DNA of 64,000 bases from an uncultured Bacteroidales bacterium (GTDB taxonomy: Bacteria; Bacteroidota; Bacteroidia; Bacteroidales; P3). The position numbers and the translations under genes are program-made. Within the stretch, counting starts at the first letter, position 1. Every line of letters begins with the position of its first letter. The stretch is taken from assembly GCA_947165255.1 (NCBI GenBank), contig CAMUZR010000006.1, positions 1 to 64,000 of the forward strand, written 5' to 3'. A model generated the notes under the pieces. The model worked only from the letters and a program-made list of their open reading frames with translations. It ran no database searches and was not told the DNA's origin. Shown here one piece after another: positions 25,378 to 32,895 of the stretch.

Positions 25378-25839
25378 TCAGTTTTGTGACTTCTGATTGT
25401 CGTTTTTTTTCTGGATATAGATTTCGATATTCTTTACTATCCAGTTGACAAAGACCACAGCGGCGACAGAGAGAGCGGCCTGACGCCACATGCCGTAGCC
25501 GCAGAGGCATCCCACAGCGGCGCTGCACCAGATGGTGGCGGCACTGCTGAGACCATGGATGGAGAGCCCATTCTTCATGATGACACCGGCTCCTAAAAAG
25601 CCGACGCCTGTTACTACCTGCGAAAGGACTCGCAGGTTGTCGTTATTCACCATTCCGCCGCTTTCGATGGCAGTGGTGATAACGCTTTCTGATATGAGGA
25701 TAAAGATGCAGGCACCAACCGACACAAGGGCGTTGACGGACAAGCCTGCATTGCGTTTGCGTAACTGTCGTTCTATACCGATAATAATGCCGGCCACTAG
25801 CGCGCACAAAAGGCGGTTGAGAAAGACATTCAAAGGCAT
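25378..25839 (-). CDS. MgtC/SapB family membrane protein
   Basis: The 153-residue protein has four or five hydrophobic helices and the MgtC family signatures LLCALVAGIIIGIERQLRKRNAGLSVNALVSVGA and VVTGVGFLGAGVIMK. It ends in a short charged tail without the C-terminal ACT-like domain of long MgtC proteins. Family members affect membrane ATPase regulation and survival at low magnesium. It is separated from rsmI by about 25 nt, with the same orientation. Confidence 0.88.
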   Translation of the reverse strand: MPLNVFLNRLLCALVAGIIIGIERQLRKRNAGLSVNALVSVGACIFILISESVITTAIESGGMVNNDNLRVLSQVVTGVGFLGAGVIMKNGLSIHGLSSAATIWCSAAVGCLCGYGMWRQAALSVAAVVFVNWIVKNIEIYIQKKNDNQKSQN

Positions 25840-25864
25840 GATGTAGCTTAAGTTTTTTTTGTTG

Positions 25865-26533
25865 TTAGTTCTTTCCGCTCACGATTACGACGATTTCGCC
25901 TTTTACTTCCTTTGAGGTGAAATGGTCATGTACTTCGCGCAGAGTGCCACGGGCTGTTTCGGCATGCAGCTTGCTAATCTCTCGTGATACGCTCACCTGA
26001 CGTTCTTCACCTAGCACATCTGTAAGTTCTTCCAAAAGTTTTACTAGCCTGAAGGGCGACTCGTAGATTACCATTGTCCGGGTTTCTTGAGCCAACTGTA
26101 GCACTGCGGTTTGGCGGCCTTTTTTGTGTGGGAGGAATCCGAGGAAGACAAATCGGTCGCAGGGTAACCCACTGTCGACCAAAGCGGGTACAAAGGCAGT
26201 GGCACCCGGAAGCGTTTCGACGGGGATGTTGTTTTTGACACATTCGCGCACTAAAAGAAACCCTGGATCGCTAATACCAGGTGTGCCGGCATCGGTTACC
26301 AATGCAATTGTCATCCCACTTAAAAGCCTTTCGACTACGTTCTGCAGGGTTTGGTGCTCGTTGAAAATATGGTAGGACTGAAGCGGAGTGGCTATGTCGT
26401 AGTGCTGCATCACTACACGCGATGTGCGTGTGTCTTCGGCCAAGATTAGGTCTGCCCCCTTCAGCACCTCGACGGCACGGTAGGTCATGTCGCCGAGGTT
26501 GCCAACAGGTGTGGGGACTAAATAGAGTTTCAT
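25865..26533 (-). CDS. rsmI: 16S rRNA (cytidine-1402-2'-O)-methyltransferase RsmI
   Basis: RsmI methylates the ribose of C1402 in the decoding centre. The protein shows YLVPTPVGNLGDMTYRAVEVL, LILAEDTRTS, ALVTDAGTPGISDPG and ALVDSGLPCDRFVFLGFLP, all family signatures of the tetrapyrrole-methylase fold. At 222 residues it is at the short end because the C-terminal extension of E. coli RsmI is missing, as in many Bacteroidetes. It overlaps yebC by 4 nt. Confidence 0.95.
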   Translation of the reverse strand: MKLYLVPTPVGNLGDMTYRAVEVLKGADLILAEDTRTSRVVMQHYDIATPLQSYHIFNEHQTLQNVVERLLSGMTIALVTDAGTPGISDPGFLLVRECVKNNIPVETLPGATAFVPALVDSGLPCDRFVFLGFLPHKKGRQTAVLQLAQETRTMVIYESPFRLVKLLEELTDVLGEERQVSVSREISKLHAETARGTLREVHDHFTSKEVKGEIVVIVSGKN

Positions 26534-27273
26534 TCCTCTTCTTCGAAATCGTCGGGAATTTCCATGTCGTGGAAGACGTTGGTTACATCATCGTCTTCTT
26601 CCAACAGACTAATGACTTTGAGTACTTTGCGCATTGAGTCGGGGTCGATTTCGCGAGTGGTGTTGGGGATACGCTGAAGTTCGGCGCTCTCGCATTCGAT
26701 GTGCATTTCTTCCAGCATTTTCACCATGTTGCCAAAGTCCTCATAGGCAGTGTAGAGGGTCAGGTAGTCGTCGTCAACTTCCATCTCTTCCAGGCCGCCG
26801 TCGATGAGTGCCATTTCCAACTCTTCTACGTCCATCTCGGGTTTGCGGGGGATGACAAAGACTCCCTTGCGGGTGAAGAGGAAGCTAAGACTGCCGTTGG
26901 TTTCCATCGTACCACCGTTCTTATTCATGATACTACGGATGTTGGCAACGGTACGCATGTTGTTGTCAGAGAGACATTCGATAAACAGGGCGATACCATG
27001 GGCCACGTGGCACTCGAAAGTGATTTCCTGCATGACGGCCGCATCCTTGTCACTGGCCTTGTTGATGGCGCGCATAAGGGTGTCCTTTGGCATGTTGCAG
27101 CCACGGGCATTCTGCACAAGCAGGCGTAAACGGGGGTTACTTTCGGGATCAGGACCGCCTTCGCGAACAGCTACGGCTACCTCTTTCAGAATTTTCGAAT
27201 ACTGTTTAGAGCGCTTGGCGTCTGCTGCGCCTTTGGCTCTCTTAATCTTTGACCATTTGTTATGTCCTGACAT
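26530..27273 (-). CDS. YebC/PmpR family protein
   Basis: The 247-residue protein opens with MSGHNKWSKIKRAKGAADAKR, the hallmark of YebC, and ends in an acidic tail (DIPDDFEEEE). Family members were named as transcription regulators and are also linked to translation of difficult sequences. The overlap with rsmI (ATGA) couples it to translation genes here, and trmB lies about 50 nt upstream. Confidence 0.93.
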   Translation of the reverse strand: MSGHNKWSKIKRAKGAADAKRSKQYSKILKEVAVAVREGGPDPESNPRLRLLVQNARGCNMPKDTLMRAINKASDKDAAVMQEITFECHVAHGIALFIECLSDNNMRTVANIRSIMNKNGGTMETNGSLSFLFTRKGVFVIPRKPEMDVEELEMALIDGGLEEMEVDDDYLTLYTAYEDFGNMVKMLEEMHIECESAELQRIPNTTREIDPDSMRKVLKVISLLEEDDDVTNVFHDMEIPDDFEEEE

Positions 27274-27326
27274 AAAAATAATTTTTTATATATTAATACT
27301 ATATTATTTTTCTTTTATCCTTTTGA

Positions 27327-28013
27327 TTAGGATAAATAAAATTTCAAATAGGTGATAGGCATTCCTTCGGCAAGGAACATCCGCTCATAAAAAGTCTGCG
27401 TCATTTGGGCTTCAGTCAGCGAGGGTATTTCGGGATGCTCAGCAGCAGGCAGCGCATAGAGGTCACTGGTGGCATATTCCACTCTATAGTCACCTGCGGG
27501 TATCACCTCGTTGAGGGTATACTCGTACAATTCTTGTGAGTCGGTCTTTAGGTGGATGGGAGCCCCTATACGGAGAAAGTTTTTATAGTAGCTGAGGAAA
27601 CGCTCGCAGGTCAATCGTTTGTTCTCCTTTTTTGGCTGGGGGTCAGGGAAAGTGATCCATATTTCCGACACTTCGTCGGGGGCGAAAAACTGCTCAATTA
27701 GCTCAATTCGAGTGCGGACAAAGGCAACGTTGCGCATCTGTTCTTCGTTACTAGTCTTGGCACCACGCCACAGCCTGGCTCCCTTAATGTCTACCCCAAT
27801 GTAGTTTCTGTCGGGATGAATGCGGCCTAGAGCCACTGTGTAGTCGCCCTTCCCACAGCCCAGTTCCAAAGTGATGGGATTGTCATTCCCGAAAAAGCTG
27901 TTCCACTTCCCACGGAGTGCAAACCCCTGCTCCTTCAGCATCTCATACGATACCTGAAAGAGGTTAGGAAAGGTCAGGTTTTCGGCGAAACGTTCTAACT
28001 TATGGTGTCCCAT
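27327..28013 (-). CDS. trmB: tRNA (guanine-46-N7)-methyltransferase TrmB
   Basis: TrmB makes m7G46 in tRNA with SAM. The 228-residue product has the SAM motif LELGCGKGDYTVALG, NYIGVDIKGARLWRGAKT and the family signature EIWITFPDPQPKKENKRLTCERFLSYY. The C-terminal AEGMPITYLKFYLS closes the fold. It belongs to the minus-strand run of rRNA/tRNA modification genes. Confidence 0.96.
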   Translation of the reverse strand: MGHHKLERFAENLTFPNLFQVSYEMLKEQGFALRGKWNSFFGNDNPITLELGCGKGDYTVALGRIHPDRNYIGVDIKGARLWRGAKTSNEEQMRNVAFVRTRIELIEQFFAPDEVSEIWITFPDPQPKKENKRLTCERFLSYYKNFLRIGAPIHLKTDSQELYEYTLNEVIPAGDYRVEYATSDLYALPAAEHPEIPSLTEAQMTQTFYERMFLAEGMPITYLKFYLS

Positions 28014-28038
28014 TTATTTCCTACAATACTATTTCGGC

Positions 28039-29895
28039 CTACTCGTTGAAGTTTTTAATGGAAACGGGACCTTGGTACCAAGACTTGATATGATTTTCCA
28101 TGGCCTGTGCTGCGGTCAGCGTTGGTGCGGAGCCCATGCTGATATAGTAGCCGCCCGACTTGCTGATGATATAGGCATCGCTGCCCAGTTTTTTCAGCTG
28201 GTTGGCCAGTTTATTAGCCTTCTTTTTGTCGGTGGCAAATCCTGCAATGATATCATATCCCTGCTTGCTATTGCGGAACGTAGGTGCTTCGGGAACAGTC
28301 TCTTCGAAGGGTCTGTCAACCAATGATTTGTACTGGTTCCCCTTGGCGGCAGCACCACCTTTGTTCGGCAGGCCAAATCCATCTGCATGCAGTCCCAGTC
28401 GCACCACTAGGTCGTCCAGCACATTTTCCAGCAATTCAACGTCCATCAGTTCCCCCTGTACCTTGTATTGGTAATAGCGGCTGCCCCAATTCCTATAGCT
28501 GTTGATATGGTGGGCCATCCAGAAATCGTTATAGGGATGGAAACGTTTGGTGCTCATGCCAGGAACCATCAGTTCGTGCAGTCGCTCGTTGGCATACTGG
28601 TCAATACTATTCATCACCGTGGCAAAAGCATTGCTGTAATGACGAGCGAGCAGGAAATTGTGAATATACTCAGACATATAGATATGCACATTGTTAACAG
28701 TGTTAGCAATCTGATTCTCATCAAATTCAAGTAAATTCAGCATATTAGTGTCAATACATGGTATTGGCATCATGTCAGAGTTGTCATAGCGGCTCCAAGT
28801 CACTTCCTTAGCGTAATTCTCATTTCCTGTAGTCTGGTTGCCACGTGTGACGTAATAATAAACTGCACAGCCAATTAAGGCTAATAGTAGCAATAGTATT
28901 ATCCATAGCCAACCGTGTTTTTTCTTTTTCTTCTCTTCGCCGGCCGGTGTATGGTTCACGGCTTTTATCTCTTTCTTTTCGGCCTTGGCGGCAGCCTTCT
29001 CCCGCTCACGGAGTGCTTTTTCAGCATCCTTGGCAGCAGCCTCTTTCTCTTTGGCCAAAAGTGCAGCTTTCTTGGCAGCAGCCTTTTCGGCCTCTTCGGC
29101 TGCTTTGCGGGCTTCTTTTTCAGCTTTTGCGGCAGCCTTCTCGGCACGACGAGCCTCCTTGGCAGACTTTGGTGAAGAGGGAATCTCGTCCAACATCTTC
29201 TTTACTTCCGAAAGGTGGTCGGCCGAAGATGTGGCAGCGGCAGTCGTTGCTGCAGCAGCTGTAGCAACCGTAACGACAGGTTCCAAGACGGGCTTAGGTG
29301 TGGACTCTGCCGCTTTCTTTACCTCGGGAGCAGGAACGGGTTCGACTTTTTTCTCTGCTGGCTTTGGGGCTGGTTCAGGAGATGGAGTGGGTTCGGGCTT
29401 CGGCTCGGAAATGCGGATGGGTTCGGGAGCCGGTTCGGTCTTCTCAAAGGCGGCAAATGGGTCTTCAACATTTTTAGGAGTGTATGTGGCCACATTCTCC
29501 AAGGGCTGTTCCCGACGTTTGTCAGCGTCTAGGTCGAGCCCTTCGGTGGCTGCAAAAACCACCTTGCCTGCCACACGGCGCATTGTGCCTATACCAGTGA
29601 ATTCATGACCATTGGGGTCGCGCTGCAGCTTTTCGTTCAAGGCTCCCACATAATTCTTCCACATCATCTCTGCTATTTCCACCGTCACGCATTCGCTCTC
29701 GGCAATTTTACGAATGATGGCCTGGTTGCCGCTTTGGGTATTATTCATCACCACGGTGCGGCGGGCTGGGTAATAGGTGCCCGAAGCGGCATCGTGGTGG
29801 GCGCTGACGGTGCTGCTTGTCAGGGTTCCCATGCCGGGAAATTCCACTACATTTCCTTCTTTGATGAATTCGACGATAAGATCTGTAATATTCAT
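28039..29895 (-). CDS. HU-domain and SPOR-domain membrane protein
   Basis: The 618-residue protein begins with an HU/CCDC81-like domain (1-110: NITDLIVEFIKEGNVVEFPGMGTL). A Pro/Glu-rich stretch (155-215), an Ala/Lys/Glu coiled coil (245-325), one membrane helix (WLWIILLLLLALIGCAVYYYV, near 335) and a C-terminal SPOR domain (545-618: YDIIAGFATDKKKANKLANQLKKLG) follow. SPOR domains bind denuded glycan at the septum. An HU-like N-terminus facing the cytoplasm could contact DNA or proteins. This layout is widespread in Bacteroidetes but its role is unclear. It is followed by trmB. Confidence 0.85.
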   Translation of the reverse strand: MNITDLIVEFIKEGNVVEFPGMGTLTSSTVSAHHDAASGTYYPARRTVVMNNTQSGNQAIIRKIAESECVTVEIAEMMWKNYVGALNEKLQRDPNGHEFTGIGTMRRVAGKVVFAATEGLDLDADKRREQPLENVATYTPKNVEDPFAAFEKTEPAPEPIRISEPKPEPTPSPEPAPKPAEKKVEPVPAPEVKKAAESTPKPVLEPVVTVATAAAATTAAATSSADHLSEVKKMLDEIPSSPKSAKEARRAEKAAAKAEKEARKAAEEAEKAAAKKAALLAKEKEAAAKDAEKALREREKAAAKAEKKEIKAVNHTPAGEEKKKKKHGWLWIILLLLLALIGCAVYYYVTRGNQTTGNENYAKEVTWSRYDNSDMMPIPCIDTNMLNLLEFDENQIANTVNNVHIYMSEYIHNFLLARHYSNAFATVMNSIDQYANERLHELMVPGMSTKRFHPYNDFWMAHHINSYRNWGSRYYQYKVQGELMDVELLENVLDDLVVRLGLHADGFGLPNKGGAAAKGNQYKSLVDRPFEETVPEAPTFRNSKQGYDIIAGFATDKKKANKLANQLKKLGSDAYIISKSGGYYISMGSAPTLTAAQAMENHIKSWYQGPVSIKNFNE

Positions 29896-29903
29896 AGGGT
29901 ATA

Positions 29904-30674
29904 TTATTTTTTCAAATTAAGTAAATATTGTTCTGCCGCGGCCAAATCCTCAGGAGTGTCAATGCCTATGTTGGCCTGTGCGGTAGGACGCACTTGAATA
30001 GTGTATCCGTTCTCTAACCAGCGCAACTGCTCAAGCGATTCGCTCTTTTCCAGTGGTGAAGGCTCTAGTTGAACTAGCTCCTTCAGCGTTTCGGCGCGGA
30101 AAGCGTAAATGCCCACATGCTTGTAATAAGGTTGGCGGCTCAGCCATTCCGCTGGCTCCACGCCTCTGAGGAAAGGAATGGGCTGGCGGCTAAAATAGAG
30201 GGCCTGTCCTTTTCCTCCACAAACCACCTTAACGTTGTTAGGCGAAGAGAGTTCGCCAAAGGAGCTGATGGAAGTCTTAAGGGTGGCAATCTGTGTGCGA
30301 GAGTCGTTGAAACAGGCTATCAAACTGTTCAGCTGGCTCTGTTGGGTAAAAGGCTCGTCGCCCTGAAGATTAATGACTACGTCATATTGGCATCCGTTGT
30401 TCTCAAGGTTATGCAGTACCTCCCCACAACGGTCTGTGCCGCTGCGATGTAGACTGCTAGTCATCATGGCCTTCCCTCCGAATTGCTGCACCGCCTTCAG
30501 GATGCGCTCGTCGTCAGTGGCCACGATGGCCTCGTCCAATGTCGGCATCTGCGACACGCATTCCCACACCCACTGGATGATAGGCTTCCCCCCAAGCAAT
30601 GCCAGTGGCTTACCAGGGAAACGGGTGGAAGCGTAGCGGGCGGGTATGACTGCGAGAACTTTCATGCTGTTCAA
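29904..30674 (-). CDS. kdsB: 3-deoxy-manno-octulosonate cytidylyltransferase
   Basis: KdsB activates Kdo as CMP-Kdo for lipopolysaccharide synthesis. The 256-residue protein shows VIPARYASTRFPGKPLALLGGKPIIQWV, EAIVATDDERI, DVVINLQGDEPF and GIYAFRAETLKELVQL. It is full length, best started at MKVLAVIPARY three codons in. The stop is 8 nt before the start of the HU-SPOR gene. Confidence 0.96.
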   Translation of the reverse strand: MNSMKVLAVIPARYASTRFPGKPLALLGGKPIIQWVWECVSQMPTLDEAIVATDDERILKAVQQFGGKAMMTSSLHRSGTDRCGEVLHNLENNGCQYDVVINLQGDEPFTQQSQLNSLIACFNDSRTQIATLKTSISSFGELSSPNNVKVVCGGKGQALYFSRQPIPFLRGVEPAEWLSRQPYYKHVGIYAFRAETLKELVQLEPSPLEKSESLEQLRWLENGYTIQVRPTAQANIGIDTPEDLAAAEQYLLNLKK

Positions 30675-30686
30675 TTCGATTGGCGT

Positions 30687-31304
30687 TTAGTTAAAGAGTG
30701 AATTAATTTCGGCATCAATCATATTGTAGACTGTGCCCAAGTCCTCATCACTCGTCACGAAATCTATTTTATTGAGGTCTACTACAATAGTTTTGCCCTT
30801 GTGGTACTTGCCAATCCAGTCTTCGTAGCGTTTGTTTAGGCCGGTCAGGTAGTCCAGGCGGATGCTGTTCTCGTATTCACGTCCGCGTGATTGTATGTGG
30901 CGGATAAGGGTGGGTACATCTGCACGGAGATAGATAAGCAAGTCAGGGGGTTGCAGAAACGATGACACCAACTCAAAGGTTTCCTGATAGTTGTCGAAAT
31001 CTCTGGTATTCATCAGCCCCATCGCGTGAAGGTTGGGAGTGAAGATATAGGCATCTTCGTATAAAGTGCGGTCCTGAATAATGTTAGGGGATTCCTTTTG
31101 GACGTCCAGTAACTGGCGTGTGCGGGTGTGAAGATAGTAAATCTGGATGTTAAACGACCAGCGGCGCATATCTTCATAAAAACTATTGATATACGGATTC
31201 GTCTCAGTCGATTCGAAAATGGGACGGTAACCATAGTGGCGGGCCAACATCTTGGTCAGTGTGGTCTTTCCCGAGCCTATATTTCCTGCAATAGCGATGT
31301 GCAT
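30687..31304 (-). CDS. deoxynucleoside kinase
   Basis: The start MHIAIAGNIGSGKTTLTKML puts the Walker A loop (GNIGSGKTT) at the N-terminus as usual. The lid and DRS-like region are QDRTLYEDAYIF and IQSRGREYE. The 205-residue protein belongs to the dNK/dGK family that phosphorylates deoxynucleosides for salvage. A -7 box at 31377-31384 lies upstream, and kdsB follows after 12 nt, so it leads this small operon. Confidence 0.9.
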   Translation of the reverse strand: MHIAIAGNIGSGKTTLTKMLARHYGYRPIFESTETNPYINSFYEDMRRWSFNIQIYYLHTRTRQLLDVQKESPNIIQDRTLYEDAYIFTPNLHAMGLMNTRDFDNYQETFELVSSFLQPPDLLIYLRADVPTLIRHIQSRGREYENSIRLDYLTGLNKRYEDWIGKYHKGKTIVVDLNKIDFVTSDEDLGTVYNMIDAEINSLFN

Positions 31305-31376
31305 AATATGTCCAAATCTGCCTATCCTTTTGGCATCCAAAAGAATAAACATTTTATTATTCTATTTTTAAAAAAG

Positions 31377-31384
31377 CAAATATA
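31377..31384 (-). promoter_or_regulatory. -7 box (TATATTTG) before the deoxynucleoside kinase
   Basis: The minus strand reads GTATATTTGC about 70 nt upstream of the chosen start. Confidence 0.45.
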
Positions 31385-31549
31385 CAAAAAAAATCCGAGC
31401 CAAACGAACTTTTTTCAAAATAATGTCTGCAGACACTTTTCCTGCCGATTTTTATTGTGTCTGCAAATAGGTCTCACTCATTCCCCTTGAAATGAGGAAT
31501 CCAAGCAATCGCTTTACAATAGTGCAGCTACTCCCTTTGTGAGCAGAGA

Positions 31550-32833
31550 CTAGTGCGATACCACAAGTGTGGTAGTAGCAATGCCCTTCGGCAACTTGGC
31601 TCTAAGCAGGTATGTGCCATTGGCAAAGTGTCCAACGCTGAGGTGGAAATTCATCCCCTGAGGAAACAGCCGTTCCACAATATGTCCTTGGGCATCAATT
31701 ATTTCTACCGTCTGAGGCTTTTGAGCAAAGCTCAGCTCAACTTGTGTCACAGCCGGATTGGGGCATAAGGAAATGGAGTTCACACTCGGAGAATTAATGC
31801 CTACGGGTTCCGAGCCTTCCTGATGAGCAGTAAAGCTCCATGTCAGTTCGGTGACCATGCAATGGCGACTGGCTCTGATGGTGATAACGTAGGTACCCGT
31901 GTCGGCGTATATGTGTTCCAGTCGTTGGCTATGAGTTGGTAAGAAAAAAGTACCCATTCCGTCTCCCCAGTCAATCCTTACGCTGTCCACATGGGCGGTT
32001 ATCAGTCTGAATGACTCACTCATATAGCGCGTGGTATCAGTCATTTCCAGAGATGCTTCAGGCTGCGGTCGCTGCCAGTGGGCAAGGCTGTCGAACACTA
32101 TCAGCCGCACAGCTGAGCGGATGGCTTCTGCCATCGGTGGTTCCAGCCCTGCATCATACCGTATGTCTGTAGGGTCTTTGTGGAAAAAGAGGGTGTAAAA
32201 AGCACAAGCTGCAGCATAGCTGCCTGCGGTGGAGGGGTGGCTTTCGTCAGCTTGGTAAAGCTCTATCTCAGGGTGGTTATGACGCAGCCAATGCCACACC
32301 CGTCCAACAGGACAGAGCGATGCGTCGTTCTGTTCGGCCATCATGCCGTAGCGCAAGGCCAATAGGCTGTCCATCCCTTCGTATGTGCCTATCGGTGGGA
32401 AAATCTCCCCGTTCCGCTGGTCGCCGTTCTTGCGCCCCCAAGTCATGTAAAACATCGGCTCTGCACATGGCGAGGCCGCATAAATGCTGTCCACCAGCTG
32501 TTGGGCATAAGGGAAAACCTCCTGTGCCACCTGCTCATCCGGAAACGCCGGATATTGGCTCTGCTCCTGCAACACCACGATGTCCCATCCACCTCGTCTT
32601 ATGAGGCTCATCGACTGATTCTGACAGTGCTGCATAAAGGTGCATCCGCCTGGAGTGTTGCTCTCGTAGGTGATGTCGTCGCCACAGCTGTTAGCTATGC
32701 TTTTTATCAAACTGGGCAGGTTGTTCACGTCGGTATAGCTGTTGCCTACGAAAAGCACGTGCTTCTCTTCTTGCCCGTATGTGGCAAAAGTCAGGAAAAG
32801 CATTGCAACGGACAATAAAAATCTCTTCAACAT
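31550..32833 (-). CDS. secreted SGNH-like (DUF4886) protein with T9SS sorting domain
   Basis: The 427-residue product has a signal peptide (KRFLLSVAMLFLTFATYGQ), then an SGNH-hydrolase-like domain (25-240) opening with LFVGNSYTDVNNLPSL (GNS in place of the usual GDS block I) and containing the block V-like DESHPSTAGSYAAA. A PKD-like beta domain (255-335: HVDSVRIDWGDGMG) and a type IX sorting domain (PNPAVTQVELSFAQ to the end) follow. It may deacetylate or de-esterify glycans outside the cell. It precedes other exported glycan enzymes. Confidence 0.75.
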   Translation of the reverse strand: MLKRFLLSVAMLFLTFATYGQEEKHVLFVGNSYTDVNNLPSLIKSIANSCGDDITYESNTPGGCTFMQHCQNQSMSLIRRGGWDIVVLQEQSQYPAFPDEQVAQEVFPYAQQLVDSIYAASPCAEPMFYMTWGRKNGDQRNGEIFPPIGTYEGMDSLLALRYGMMAEQNDASLCPVGRVWHWLRHNHPEIELYQADESHPSTAGSYAAACAFYTLFFHKDPTDIRYDAGLEPPMAEAIRSAVRLIVFDSLAHWQRPQPEASLEMTDTTRYMSESFRLITAHVDSVRIDWGDGMGTFFLPTHSQRLEHIYADTGTYVITIRASRHCMVTELTWSFTAHQEGSEPVGINSPSVNSISLCPNPAVTQVELSFAQKPQTVEIIDAQGHIVERLFPQGMNFHLSVGHFANGTYLLRAKLPKGIATTTLVVSH

Positions 32834-32895
32834 AGGTTTTGTTATTTTGGTAATGAATAATGGTTTAATTATATTATTAACTTTCTGAATAGTAA